Shown piece after piece: positions 46,701 through 55,811 of a stretch of DNA of 64,000 bases. The DNA lies in NCBI GenBank assembly GCA_937864265.1, contig CALMIR010000069.1:1-64000 (forward strand), given 5' to 3'. Source of the stretch: an uncultured Saprospirales bacterium. Lineage in GTDB: Bacteria > Bacteroidota > Bacteroidia > Chitinophagales > Saprospiraceae. The translations under genes were made by a program, and so were the position numbers. A model generated the notes under the pieces. It searched no databases, had not been told where the DNA came from, and worked only from the letters and a program-made list of their open reading frames with translations. Each line of letters begins with the position of its first letter. Within the stretch, counting starts at the first letter, position 1.

Positions 46701-47134
46701 ATGAAACCATGTTCGATGAAGCCCAACGTACTGGCGCTATCGAACACAAAGTTTCCTGGTTACAAAGTGCGGTGCTATGGAACGACGGTAGCGCTTTCCG
46801 CTTGGAAGCACTGCCATTGGAAGCCCAGGTGTCGCCTGTTTTTGGCATCGCCGTAGCGGATTTCGACGGCGATGGTCACCAAGATATTTGGCTGGGCGGC
46901 AATTTCTACGGCCTCAAACCTGAAGCCGGAAGGATGGACTCCAACAAAGGCGGCTTACTAAAAAACAATGGGTACGGCGGCTTCTCTTTCGTTTCTCCGC
47001 TGGAGTCTGGAATTTTCTTAACAGGAGAAGTGCGAGATGCTGCTGTATTTAAAACCAAGCAAGGACTTGGCTTACTTATCGCCAGGAACAATGCCCCTGC
47101 CGTTTTTTACCAATCCCATTTGCCCTTGCAATAA
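43790..47134 (+). CDS. FG-GAP/VCBS repeat lipoprotein with ASPIC/UnbV domain (1)
   Basis: This is a 1114-residue surface protein. The signal peptide (MIKNCLLSLSLLGMALSCQ) ends in a probable lipoprotein cysteine. Many FG-GAP/VCBS blades carry calcium-loop signatures such as 'DVNNDGLTDVYF', 'DVNGDGWLDIYV' and 'DLDGDLDAYI', giving two beta-propellers (about 50-460 and 660-1100). An ASPIC/UnbV domain separates them (about 530-620, 'GNPLGIGAQVKLESNGQS', 'QRGFQSSVEPGLLFGLG'). Such proteins are common after SusCD pairs and are thought to sit at the cell surface, perhaps binding glycans. The frame opens 21 codons earlier, but the ATG at 43790 begins the signal peptide. It is the first of three related genes in a row. 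Confidence 0.9.
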   Translation: MIKNCLLSLSLLGMALSCQSPPSPAKQAANALFQKMLPEQTGIDFVNEVEDGEYFNVLTYRNFYNGGGVALGDVNNDGLTDVYFTANMRSNKLYLNKGNWQFEDITEKAGVAGRIGWSTGVAMADVNGDGWLDIYVCNSGDIAGNNKENELFINNGNLTFTEKARDFQLNDHGYTTHASFFDYDLDGDLDAYILNNSYKDPERIEAFKQTRTEKDDQGGDKLFRNDGATFTNVTDEAGIYNSPIGFGLGVSVSDLNGDLYPDIYISNDFWERDYLYINQGNGTFSEELPQRISLCSISSMGADVADLNNDGNADIFTTDMLAADNYRLKAMTLFDPYYLGDYKFRADYHHQILQNCLQINNGQAHFQELAHLSGVSATDWSWGALIFDFDNNGWKDIFVCNAIFHEIMYLDFTSFINDKEAIKKVVVDKGKFDWRDFAEFMPSNALPNYAFVNSLSNTSASPIPVFLDQAQELGLGESSFSNGAAYGDLDNDGDLDLVVNNVNMPCFVYQNRSNEQTENHFLKIKFEGKSGNPLGIGAQVKLESNGQSQLLQHFPQRGFQSSVEPGLLFGLGANPSIDQLTVIWPDKQVQILENLPADQTITLKQNETKNVYTSTKTNYSPIFQETSASSIKGNATHVENRFNDFNYENLLPRMLSTDSPKIIRGDLNGDGQEDFILTGAAGDPDKLFFQENGSWREVPNWQPAADIALETTCGLIFDADADGDNDILLGAGGNEFHRGFDHFRLRYYDNDGKGHFTNVKEKAPPAAGMVSCIVPGDIDLDGDLDLFIGGRAVPGNYGLFPRSFLLLNERNGRWVDVSRQELGNAGMVSDAVFDDTDGDGDADLLVLGDWLPVMHFENDNGRFLFSKKQTQQPYSGWWTCIEPADLDGDGDTDFVLGNWGLNSKFKATPERPITMYVKDFDDNEKTEFVINWYPPLDSQAWPFPGKMDMTQQIPSLKKKALKFEDYAHLTYETMFDEAQRTGAIEHKVSWLQSAVLWNDGSAFRLEALPLEAQVSPVFGIAVADFDGDGHQDIWLGGNFYGLKPEAGRMDSNKGGLLKNNGYGGFSFVSPLESGIFLTGEVRDAAVFKTKQGLGLLIARNNAPAVFYQSHLPLQ

Positions 47135-47148
47135 GAACCAGGAATGCT

Positions 47149-50100
47149 ATGAAGAAAATACCCTTCACTTCGATAAGCCGTTTGTTGCTTTTATGCTTTT
47201 TGACCTCTTGTCAGAAAGAGGCCACCCTTTTTCAACAACTATCCCCTGCTGATACCCAAATTCATTTTTCAAATAGAATCTCCGAGTCTGACACCTTTAA
47301 CATCCTTTCTTACGAATACATATACAACGGCGGCGGTATTGGCGTTGGTGATTTCAACAACGACGGGCTACAAGACCTTTTTTTTACCGGAAACATGGTG
47401 GGCAATAGCCTATACTTGAACCAGGGCAATTTCAAATTTAAAGACATCACAACGACCGCAGGTGTTGCTGCCATAAACCGCTGGAACTCCGGGGTCGCCG
47501 TGGTGGACATCAACAACGACGGATGGATGGACATTTATGTCTGCGCGACCACGCATGATCCCAGCCCGCGCCGTGCCAATTCGCTCTTTATCAATAATGG
47601 CCTGAATAGGCAGCAAGTGCTTACTTTTACCGAAAAGGCCGCTGAGTATGGCTTGGCGGATGAATCGCACACCACCAACGCAGCTTTTTTCGATTACGAC
47701 AATGATGGCGATTTGGATGCCTATCTGCTGATCAATCAAATGGATGAAAATGCCATCCCCAATCGCTACCGCAAAAAAATCACAGATGGCAGTTCCCGTA
47801 GGACAGACAAACTGTTGCGAAACGACTTTGACGAAGCGTTGGGGCATCCGGTGTTCACCGACGTTTCTAAAGAAGCCGGTATCACCATAGAAGGATACGG
47901 ATTGGGCTTGAACATTTGCGATATCAATGGCGATGGCTGGAAGGATATTTATGTGACCAACGATTACCTTACGAATGACCTGTTTTGGGTGAATAGCGGC
48001 CAAAGCGTCGATAGCACTAAAGTCACCTTTTCCGATCAGGCCTCCACTTACTTCAAGCACACCTCGCACTCAGCTATGGGAAATGACGTAGCCGACTTGA
48101 ATAATGACGGATTGGCCGATATCATTGCCCTGGATATGCTACCGGAGGACAACCTCCGCCGCAAAACCATGCTCCCACCCAACAATTACACCAGCTATCT
48201 GAACAACGACCGCTTTGGTTACCAATACCAGTACATCCGCAATACCTTGCAACTCAATCAAGGGCTCCACCCTGGTAGCAATGCGCCGGTGTTTAGTGAA
48301 ATAGCCATGTTGGCCGGTGTTGCTTCCACCGATTGGAGTTGGACCCCTGTTGTGGCCGATTTCGACCTCGATGGTTATCGCGACATCATCGTCACCAACG
48401 GCTTTCCGCACGATGTCACCGACCGGGATTTCATGGATTACAACAGTGATAAAGGTGCTTTTTTGACCAATGAGCAAATCCTGGAAAAAATACCTTCGGT
48501 TAAAATAAAGAACTACGCTTTTAGAAACCGCCTGGGAGAACAAAATCAGCCTGCTGCCGCCATACCCGTTTTTGAAAATACCACCACAGCCTGGGGCATT
48601 ACGCATAATTCTTTTTCCAACGGTGCTGTTTACGCCGACCTAGACAACGATGGCGACCTGGATTACGTGGTCAATAACATCAACGACAGCGCTTCCGTTT
48701 TTAAAAACCTTTTGGTAGAAACTTCTCCGGATGATGCCCATTGGTTGAAAGTCCGTTTCAAGGGCAGCGAGACGAACCCACAAGGGCTGGGCGCTATGGT
48801 GCAAGTGTATTACGGCAAAGGTCAGCAGCAATTTTATGAAAATACGCCTTATCGCGGCTACCTCTCTTCCGTAGAAGCCAGTGGCCATTTTGGTTTGGGC
48901 ATTTTTGATGAAGTGGACAGCCTGGTCGTTACCTGGCAGGAAGGCAAACGCCAAGTACTCACCAAGCTACCAAGCAATCAGGTATTGATTTTAAGTATTG
49001 AAAATGCCCGCTTACCTGCCCGGAAAAATCAACAACCGAATCCTATGTTTCAGGATGTAACCGCAGCGGTGAATGTCCATTACCAACACCCAGAAAGCGA
49101 TTACATCGACTTCAACGTACAGCGTTTATTGCCACACAAACTATCCCAATACGGGCCAGCCATAGCTGTTTCGGATGTGAATAGCGATGGCTTGGACGAC
49201 TTTTACGTTGGCGGTTCGCATTTCAATAAAGGCCAATTTTTTGTCCAACAGCCCAATGGCCAATTTGTGCAGCAAGACCTGTTGCCTGGGCCTGAAGGCG
49301 ATACAAAACGGAACGAAGAAATGGGTTTGCTGTTTTTCGACGCCGACAACGATGGCGACAGCGACCTTTATGTCGTCAATGGCGGCTACGAATTTGAGCT
49401 GACCGATGCCTGTTATCAGGATCAGTTGTTTTGGAACGAAAATGGGAAATTCACCCTGGCAACAAACGCTTTGCCCAATTTATTGAGCAGCGGTTCCTGT
49501 GTAAAAGCCGCCGATTTCGACCGGGATGGCGATTTGGATTTATTTGTTGGCGGGCGGGTGCATCCGTTTCAATACCCCCTTCCTGTATCCAGTTACCTCT
49601 TGCAAAATGACGGCAATGGCCATTTTACCATCGCTAATCAAACAGCAGCTCCCGCCCTCGAAAAAATAGGCCTGGTGTGCGATGCCCTTTGGACCGATTT
49701 CGACCAGGATGGATGGATCGATTTGATGCTGGCTGGAGAGTGGATGCCCTTGCAGTTTTTGCGGAATCACAAGGGGCGCTTCGAGTTGCACGATTCCCCG
49801 GCCTTGAGCGCACTTATTGGATGGTGGAACAGTTTAGCTTCAGCCGATTTTGACCTCGACGGCGACATAGACTACATCGCTGGGAATTTAGGGTTAAATA
49901 CCTTGCTGCGCGCAACGGACCAGCAACCTGTTTCCATTTATGCTGCCGATTTTGATGTAAACAACCCCAACATTTCTGACCTCCACTCAGAATTGAACAG
50001 CAATTTGGGGCTTGATGCCTTATTGTCGGCCTATTTCCCAAATGCAAATGGCAAATGGCAGGAATTCCCTTTCTTTGGAAGAACCGATATGGAAAAACAA

Positions 50101-50787
50101 CTGGTGCTGCTGAAACGCTTGTACCTTTATCACAAAACGTACGGCGTAACCACCATGCCGGATATTTTAAAGCACTTTAAGAACATCGAGCCACTTACTT
50201 TGCGCGCCAACTACTTCAAAACCAGCTATATCGAAAACAAAGGTCAAGGTGAATTTGCCATACATGAGTTACCGATGGCTGCGCAACTCGCCCCGGTTTT
50301 TGGCATGGTCAGCGGTGATTTTAACGGTGATAACCTGCCAGATGTTCTGATTTGCGGCAACGACTACGGAACTGAAACCAGCATTGGTCGGTACGACGCC
50401 CTGAACGGCTTACTACTGACGGGCGATGGCAAAGGCAATTTCACCCCCATCTCGATGCCCGAAAGTGGCATATGCCTACCCGCCGATGCCAAAAGCTTGG
50501 TTCAATTGAAGGCCGCCGACGGTCATCGCTTATTAGCGGCCGGGCAAAACAAAGGTCTCTTGAAAATATTTAAAGAACAAGCCGCCCCAGGCAAGATGAT
50601 CCCTTTAGAACCCTTTGACTGCGCGGCGGTCGTTCATCTTAAAAATGGAACTGCCTACCGACAAGAGCTTAGTTATGGAAGCAGCTTTTTTTCCCAATCG
50701 GCGCGCCAGCTTTGGCTTCCAGCGGATGCAGCACATGTTGAAATCTTGGATTATCGGGGAAACAAAAAACCCGACACGGTACAATGA
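47149..50787 (+). CDS. FG-GAP/VCBS repeat lipoprotein with ASPIC/UnbV domain (2)
   Basis: This 1212-residue lipoprotein (MKKIPFTSISRLLLLCFLTS followed by C21) has the same plan as the preceding gene: a first propeller with 'DFNNDGLQDLFF' and 'DINNDGWMDIYVC', an ASPIC/UnbV domain near 540-620 ('NPQGLGAMVQVYYGKGQQ', 'YRGYLSSVEASGHFGLG'), and a second propeller with 'DVNSDGLDDFYV', 'DADNDGDSDLYV' and 'DFDRDGDLDLFV'. Calcium binding at these loops is expected. The gene begins 14 bp after the previous stop, so they are cotranscribed. It is a paralogue of its neighbour, not an identical copy, and it probably displays a related function at the cell surface. Confidence 0.9.
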   Translation: MKKIPFTSISRLLLLCFLTSCQKEATLFQQLSPADTQIHFSNRISESDTFNILSYEYIYNGGGIGVGDFNNDGLQDLFFTGNMVGNSLYLNQGNFKFKDITTTAGVAAINRWNSGVAVVDINNDGWMDIYVCATTHDPSPRRANSLFINNGLNRQQVLTFTEKAAEYGLADESHTTNAAFFDYDNDGDLDAYLLINQMDENAIPNRYRKKITDGSSRRTDKLLRNDFDEALGHPVFTDVSKEAGITIEGYGLGLNICDINGDGWKDIYVTNDYLTNDLFWVNSGQSVDSTKVTFSDQASTYFKHTSHSAMGNDVADLNNDGLADIIALDMLPEDNLRRKTMLPPNNYTSYLNNDRFGYQYQYIRNTLQLNQGLHPGSNAPVFSEIAMLAGVASTDWSWTPVVADFDLDGYRDIIVTNGFPHDVTDRDFMDYNSDKGAFLTNEQILEKIPSVKIKNYAFRNRLGEQNQPAAAIPVFENTTTAWGITHNSFSNGAVYADLDNDGDLDYVVNNINDSASVFKNLLVETSPDDAHWLKVRFKGSETNPQGLGAMVQVYYGKGQQQFYENTPYRGYLSSVEASGHFGLGIFDEVDSLVVTWQEGKRQVLTKLPSNQVLILSIENARLPARKNQQPNPMFQDVTAAVNVHYQHPESDYIDFNVQRLLPHKLSQYGPAIAVSDVNSDGLDDFYVGGSHFNKGQFFVQQPNGQFVQQDLLPGPEGDTKRNEEMGLLFFDADNDGDSDLYVVNGGYEFELTDACYQDQLFWNENGKFTLATNALPNLLSSGSCVKAADFDRDGDLDLFVGGRVHPFQYPLPVSSYLLQNDGNGHFTIANQTAAPALEKIGLVCDALWTDFDQDGWIDLMLAGEWMPLQFLRNHKGRFELHDSPALSALIGWWNSLASADFDLDGDIDYIAGNLGLNTLLRATDQQPVSIYAADFDVNNPNISDLHSELNSNLGLDALLSAYFPNANGKWQEFPFFGRTDMEKQLVLLKRLYLYHKTYGVTTMPDILKHFKNIEPLTLRANYFKTSYIENKGQGEFAIHELPMAAQLAPVFGMVSGDFNGDNLPDVLICGNDYGTETSIGRYDALNGLLLTGDGKGNFTPISMPESGICLPADAKSLVQLKAADGHRLLAAGQNKGLLKIFKEQAAPGKMIPLEPFDCAAVVHLKNGTAYRQELSYGSSFFSQSARQLWLPADAAHVEILDYRGNKKPDTVQ

Positions 50788-50835
50788 TCGTGCCACGCCG
50801 CTGAAGAATGACTTGACGGATACAAACAAGTGACT

Positions 50836-52326
50836 ATGAATCGAAAGAGTGCCATGAGATATGGAACCATTTTGTTTTTTTTCTTGAGTGCCTTTTGGCT
50901 CATCCATTGCAGCCCAAATGAGCCGAGGAATGCACCAACAGATATGCCCGAGGAAGAAGGGTTGGCTAAATTGCACTGCAAGAGCTGCCACATCTATCCC
51001 GAACCGGAACTGCTTGACAGAACCACCTGGATGCGGGTATTGACCTCCATGGAACTGGAAATGAAGGACTCTGATTACCAAATACCAACGGAAGACTGGT
51101 ATGCCATACAGCGCTTTTACCTGAATCAATCGCCCAATTTACTGGGAGAGCCTGCTCATAAACGGCTGGACAAAGCAAGCCAATTATTTCGCAGTAGCGA
51201 CCTATTGGAAAAAGTACCGAATGCAGCGCCTTTAGTCACCTTACTACAATTTGACCCGGCCAGTCAAACGCTTTTTGCGGGTGACTACTTCGGCAATCTG
51301 TTTGAATTTGATAAAAATGGGTTGATCGGGAACTACAACATCCAAAATGTGCCGGTATGCGTCAACCACAAACCCCAGGAAGGGCTGCTTGAAATACTCT
51401 GTATAGGCAGTTTAATGCCCTCTGATGAAATGACCGGGCAATTGATACAGCTAAATCGGGAAGGTGAACAGCAAATTCTGGTGGATAGCCTGATCCGGCC
51501 AGTGCATTTTTTGAACCTCGATCTGGATAACGACGGCGTGCAGGAATACCTGATCGCTTCTTTTGGCTCCACCCGCGAAAAGGTCAATACTGGAAAGCTG
51601 TCCATTTTTACGGCTGAAAATGGCGTTTACCGCGAAAAAGTCATCAAACAATTGCCCGGGGCACTCCAATCTATTGCGGGCGATTTCAACGGCGATGGCC
51701 TGGGGGATTTCATGGCGCTTTTCGCCCAGGGCAGGGAAATCATTTCCCTGTTCATCAACAAAGGTGGACTGGAATTTGAAGAAAAACAGCTCCTGGAATT
51801 CAGCCCGCTTAATGGCTCTAATAGTTTTGAACTGGTGGACATGGACGGCGATTCTGACTTAGACATCGTCATGACGAATGGCGACAACGGCGACAACGGA
51901 TTGACTTATAAATACTACCATGGGGTACGGATTTTTACCAATAATGGTCGTTACGAATTCAAGGAAACCTATTTTTTCCCAGTCAATGGCGCCTCTAAAG
52001 TGATTGTGCGCGACTTCGACGGTGATGGCGACCCCGATATGGCAGTGCTAGCCATGTTCCCCAACTTATTTCGCTGGCCACAGGAAACACTTTTGGTTTT
52101 CAACAACAAAAAGCGAGGACGATTTGAGCCCACCTACCTCGAAAAAGAACCTTCTGCCCGTTGGATGGTCATGACCGCCGGGGACATGGATCAAGACGGA
52201 GACGAGGAACTGATGGTCGGCGCCAATTACAAACTCAACGTACTCCTTCCTCCTGCATACAAGGAAAAGTGGCAACAAAATCAATTATCGTACCTACTGT
52301 TTTCCAACTTGCTGAGCGACCAATGA
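50836..52326 (+). CDS. Lipoprotein with haem c motif and FG-GAP repeats (3)
   Basis: This is a 496-residue lipoprotein (signal to about residue 24, 'SAFWLIHCSPNEPRN'). It has a cytochrome-like N-terminal segment with a haem c attachment motif C48-K-S-C51-H52, then an FG-GAP/VCBS propeller from about 130 onward ('LDLDNDGVQEYLIASF', 'DFNGDGLGDFMALF', 'DMDGDSDLDIVM', 'DFDGDGDPDMAV', 'DMDQDGDEELMV'). It lacks the ASPIC/UnbV domain of the two preceding genes. The haem motif could tie it to redox chemistry, possibly oxidative attack on polysaccharide or electron transfer, but no partner is visible here. A GTG at 50830 is in frame; I prefer the ATG at 50836. It lies 48 bp after the previous gene, and GH3 follows 40 bp later. 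Confidence 0.85.
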   Translation: MNRKSAMRYGTILFFFLSAFWLIHCSPNEPRNAPTDMPEEEGLAKLHCKSCHIYPEPELLDRTTWMRVLTSMELEMKDSDYQIPTEDWYAIQRFYLNQSPNLLGEPAHKRLDKASQLFRSSDLLEKVPNAAPLVTLLQFDPASQTLFAGDYFGNLFEFDKNGLIGNYNIQNVPVCVNHKPQEGLLEILCIGSLMPSDEMTGQLIQLNREGEQQILVDSLIRPVHFLNLDLDNDGVQEYLIASFGSTREKVNTGKLSIFTAENGVYREKVIKQLPGALQSIAGDFNGDGLGDFMALFAQGREIISLFINKGGLEFEEKQLLEFSPLNGSNSFELVDMDGDSDLDIVMTNGDNGDNGLTYKYYHGVRIFTNNGRYEFKETYFFPVNGASKVIVRDFDGDGDPDMAVLAMFPNLFRWPQETLLVFNNKKRGRFEPTYLEKEPSARWMVMTAGDMDQDGDEELMVGANYKLNVLLPPAYKEKWQQNQLSYLLFSNLLSDQ

Positions 52327-52366
52327 TAAACACCCCTATTCCGATCATAATTTTTAAAAAATCAGG

Positions 52367-54559
52367 ATGATGAAAAAAACGTATTTACATTTGCTATGCT
52401 TTGTGCTGCTGGCTGCCAGCAGCAGCCTGTTTGGTCAGGATTATAAATACCCCTTTCAAAATCCTGCCCTTTCCATTGAAAAAAGGGTAGATGACTTGAT
52501 TGCCCGGATGACGCTGGAAGAAAAAGTCGGCCAGTTGATGTACAGTGCGCCTGCGATTGAGCGGCTGGATGTTCCGGCCTACAATTGGTGGAATGAATGC
52601 CTGCACGGTATTGCACGAAATGGCCGTGCTACGGTATTCCCACAAGCCATCGGCATGGCAGCAACGTTCGATACCGATTTGATGCAGCGGGTAGGCGAAG
52701 CCATTTCTGATGAAGCCCGCGCCAAGTACAACGTTTCTGCCGCAAAAGGCTTCAGAGGCCGTTATCAAGGCTTGACCTTCTGGACGCCCAATGTCAATCT
52801 ATTCCGCGATCCGCGTTGGGGAAGGGGTCAGGAAACTTATGGGGAAGACCCCTATTTGACTTCCCGAATCGGCGTTTCTTTCGTAGAAGGCTTGCAGGGC
52901 GACCATCCCAAATACTTGAAAACGGCTGCAATGGCCAAACACTATGCAGTACACAGCGGCCCGGAAGGCCTGCGCCATGAGTTTGATGCACAGGTGAGTA
53001 TGAAAGACCTTTGGGAAACCTACTTGCCAGCGTTTGAGGCCCTCGTCACCGAGGCCAATGTGGAAGGCGTAATGGGTGCCTACAACCGCACCAATGGCGA
53101 CCCTTGCTGTGCCCACCCTTACCTCATGGAAGAAGTGCTGCGAAAAAAATGGGGCTTCGACGGCTATTTTGTGTCCGATTGCTGGGCCTTGGTGGATTTT
53201 TATGCAGGGCATAAAATTGTCAAAACGCCACAGGAAGCGGCTGCTCTAGCGCTCAACAGTGGCTGCAACCTCAATTGCGGCAGCACTTACCCCGAACTGG
53301 TCAAATCCATCGAACAAGGATTGACTACCGAAGCGGAAGTCGATCAAAATTTGCGGGAATTGCTGCCTACCCGTTTCCGTTTGGGGCTTTTCGATCCGCC
53401 GGGCATGACCCCATTCGACCACATTGGCCCGGAAGTGATTGCCTGCGACGAGCACCTAGAACTCAGCAAAGAGGCAGCCACCAAATCCATCGTTTTGCTT
53501 AAAAACAACGGCCTTTTGCCCTTGAGCAAAGACATGGGCTATATTTTTGTCACTGGACCTACTGCTGCCCATGCCCAGGCATTACTGGCCAATTATTATG
53601 GGCTTAGCGACCAGTTGACCACTATACTGGAAGGCGTTGTCGGCAAAGTAAGCCCGCATACTTCGGTACATTACAGCCAGGGCGCGCTGTTGGACGAGCC
53701 CAACCGCAACCCCATCGACTGGTTTTCAGGCGAAGCGGCAGATGCGGAAGTAACCATCGCTTGCCTGGGTATTTCTCAACTCATTGAAGGGGAAGAAGGA
53801 GAATCCATTGCCAGTCGCTTCAAAGGCGACCGCGAGGACATTGGCCTGCCACCCAGCCAGATCGAGTTTTTAAAAACCATCCGCAGCAAGGCCAAAAAAT
53901 TGGTGGTGGTACTGACGGGCGGTAGTGCGATAGCCTGCCCTGAAGTATATGACATGGCGGATGCCCTGATTTTTGCCTGGTATCCGGGCGAACAGGGCGG
54001 CAATGCCGTTGGTGATATCCTTTTTGGCGATGCTGTTCCATCAGGCCGCTTGCCAGTTACCTTTCCGAAATCGGTCAAAGACCTTCCTCCTTACGACGAC
54101 TATGACATGAGCAATCGGACGTACCGCTACATGCAAACAGAACCGCTTTTCCCGTTTGGGTTCGGCCTGAGTTATACCACTTTTCAATACAGCAATCTGA
54201 AGTTAAGCCAGTCTAAAATTAGCCCGACTCAATCGCTTGAATTGGAAGTAACCATCACCAATACGGGCAACTACAAAGCCGATGAAGTGGTGCAATTATA
54301 TATCAGCGATGTGTCAGCATCCGTGACGGTGCCGAAATACGCCTTAAAAGGCTTTCAAAAAGTGAGCTTATGGCCGGGTGCTGCTAAAACCCTGCGTTTT
54401 ACCATCACCCCCGACCTGCTGAAAATGGTCAATGAAAAAGGAGAAAGGGTATTGGAAAAAGGAGATTTCAAACTATATGTAGGTGGCGCTCAACCCGCTG
54501 CACGGAGTCTGGAATTGGGGGCAGCCCAATGGCTGGAAGGAGTACTAAAAGTGGAATAG
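52367..54559 (+). CDS. Glycoside hydrolase family 3 (beta-xylosidase or beta-glucosidase)
   Basis: This is a 730-residue exported GH3 enzyme. The signal peptide (to about residue 24, 'LAASSSLFGQ') precedes the TIM-barrel (about 30-350), which has 'MTLEEKVGQLM', 'YNWWNECLHGIARNG' and the nucleophile D271 in 'GYFVSDCWAL'. The alpha/beta sandwich (about 370-580) contains 'GVVGKVSPHTSVHYSQGA' and 'GGSAIACPEVYDMADALIF'. The fibronectin III-like C-terminal domain follows ('FPFGFGLSYTTFQYSNLKLS'). The 'WWNECLHGIAR' type of sequence is usual in the beta-xylosidase branch. Together with xylA, xylB and SusCD, release of xylose from xylo-oligosaccharides in the periplasm is the best guess. Beta-glucosidase is the alternative. 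Confidence 0.92.
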   Translation: MMKKTYLHLLCFVLLAASSSLFGQDYKYPFQNPALSIEKRVDDLIARMTLEEKVGQLMYSAPAIERLDVPAYNWWNECLHGIARNGRATVFPQAIGMAATFDTDLMQRVGEAISDEARAKYNVSAAKGFRGRYQGLTFWTPNVNLFRDPRWGRGQETYGEDPYLTSRIGVSFVEGLQGDHPKYLKTAAMAKHYAVHSGPEGLRHEFDAQVSMKDLWETYLPAFEALVTEANVEGVMGAYNRTNGDPCCAHPYLMEEVLRKKWGFDGYFVSDCWALVDFYAGHKIVKTPQEAAALALNSGCNLNCGSTYPELVKSIEQGLTTEAEVDQNLRELLPTRFRLGLFDPPGMTPFDHIGPEVIACDEHLELSKEAATKSIVLLKNNGLLPLSKDMGYIFVTGPTAAHAQALLANYYGLSDQLTTILEGVVGKVSPHTSVHYSQGALLDEPNRNPIDWFSGEAADAEVTIACLGISQLIEGEEGESIASRFKGDREDIGLPPSQIEFLKTIRSKAKKLVVVLTGGSAIACPEVYDMADALIFAWYPGEQGGNAVGDILFGDAVPSGRLPVTFPKSVKDLPPYDDYDMSNRTYRYMQTEPLFPFGFGLSYTTFQYSNLKLSQSKISPTQSLELEVTITNTGNYKADEVVQLYISDVSASVTVPKYALKGFQKVSLWPGAAKTLRFTITPDLLKMVNEKGERVLEKGDFKLYVGGAQPAARSLELGAAQWLEGVLKVE

Positions 54560-54725
54560 GAGGATACGGCGTTGCGATTATTCGGTATGACCCAAATTTT
54601 CGCAACGCTATTTTATGTCATTTCAGGGGATTATCCATTCTTGTCAGGCACTCAACATTTTGAGGCTTGGTATCGTTTTGGAAAAAAGTGTACTTTTGTC
54701 CTTCGATTCAATCAAACCGATAAAA

Positions 54726-55733
54726 ATGAAATTCAATCACCTGCTGTTACTGACACTCCTTTCACTGGTTTATGCCTGCTCCACTGATTTCGATTTAGAG
54801 GCGGAATGGAAGGATATTCCGGTCGTTTATAGTTTTATTTCTACCCAGGATACGGCTCATTATGTGCGCGTGCAAAAGGCTTTTCTGGAACCTGGCGGCG
54901 ACGCCAATCAAATAGCGACCATCAGCGACTCTATTTACTACCAAAACATTACGGTTTCTTTAGAAAATGTTGAAACAGGCCAGAGTTATGTGATGGAGAA
55001 GGTAGATGGCGCTTTGGAAGGTTATCCAAAAGACGATGGCTTTTTCGCCAACGAGCCGAATGTATTGTACAAATTAAAAGCAGATGTCATCAACCTACAG
55101 GGTGGCGACGAAGTAAGACTGGTACTCAACCGGGGCGATGATTTACCAGAAGTGACCGCTGAAACCAGGGTCATCGGTAAAATAGATACCGTGATCAACC
55201 GACCGCCTAACTTGATTACGAGTTTGCTCTACACGCAGTCTATTTTCTTCGACTGGAAACCCGATCCGCTTACCCAAATATTCGATATTCGACTGGAATG
55301 CCGCTACCAGGAAATCAGTCTGGCCAATCCCAGCCAGGTAGAAAACAAGGTGGCAACGGTCATTGTGGATCGTAATTTCCTCAATGAGGGCAACGAGCCT
55401 CGCTTGGGGACTGCCATCACCGGCGCTAATTTTTATCAGGGTATCGCTGGTCAAATTGAGGTCAACCCCAATGTTTATCGGGTTTTCAAGGCTATGGATT
55501 TGTACATTACCGGTGCTGGCGATGAATTTTATCAACTCATTCGCGTAGCACAAGCCAATACCGGTATTACCAGTTCTCAAAGTGTTCCTACTTATACGAA
55601 TCTTTCAGAAGGTTTGGGCATTTTCTCTTCCAAATACCAACTGGTAAAAAGAAACATCCGCCTCGATAACGTAGCGCTGGATACGCTCATCGGCGGTATC
55701 TATACCAAGCAACTCGACTTTAGAAAAAATTAA
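54726..55733 (+). CDS. Hypothetical lipoprotein
   Basis: This is a 335-residue lipoprotein (MKFNHLLLLTLLSLVYAC, lipid cysteine C18) of mostly beta-rich sequence, with no catalytic motif I can see. The layout (short tether, 'EWKDIPVVYSFISTQDTAHY', 'NVETGQSYVME') recalls DUF4249-type Bacteroidota lipoproteins, but I am not certain of that match. The frame opens 37 codons earlier, but only the ATG at 54726 begins a signal peptide. It follows GH3 by 166 bp and may or may not belong to the xylose locus. Confidence 0.65.
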   Translation: MKFNHLLLLTLLSLVYACSTDFDLEAEWKDIPVVYSFISTQDTAHYVRVQKAFLEPGGDANQIATISDSIYYQNITVSLENVETGQSYVMEKVDGALEGYPKDDGFFANEPNVLYKLKADVINLQGGDEVRLVLNRGDDLPEVTAETRVIGKIDTVINRPPNLITSLLYTQSIFFDWKPDPLTQIFDIRLECRYQEISLANPSQVENKVATVIVDRNFLNEGNEPRLGTAITGANFYQGIAGQIEVNPNVYRVFKAMDLYITGAGDEFYQLIRVAQANTGITSSQSVPTYTNLSEGLGIFSSKYQLVKRNIRLDNVALDTLIGGIYTKQLDFRKN

Positions 55734-55756
55734 TCGGGCCATTGGTTCAATCCAAT

Positions 55757-55793
55757 AAAAACGGCAGGCATTTGTGAAATGCCTGCCGTTTTT
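55757..55793. terminator. Bidirectional intrinsic terminator
   Basis: AAAAACGGCAGGCATTT (55757-55773) and AAATGCCTGCCGTTTTT (55777-55793) form a perfect 17-bp stem around GTG. A run of T in one direction and the complementary A run in the other make it effective for both the lipoprotein gene (+) and the haem peroxidase gene (-). Confidence 0.92.
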
Positions 55794-55811
55794 TATTGGA
55801 AGGAAAGAATC

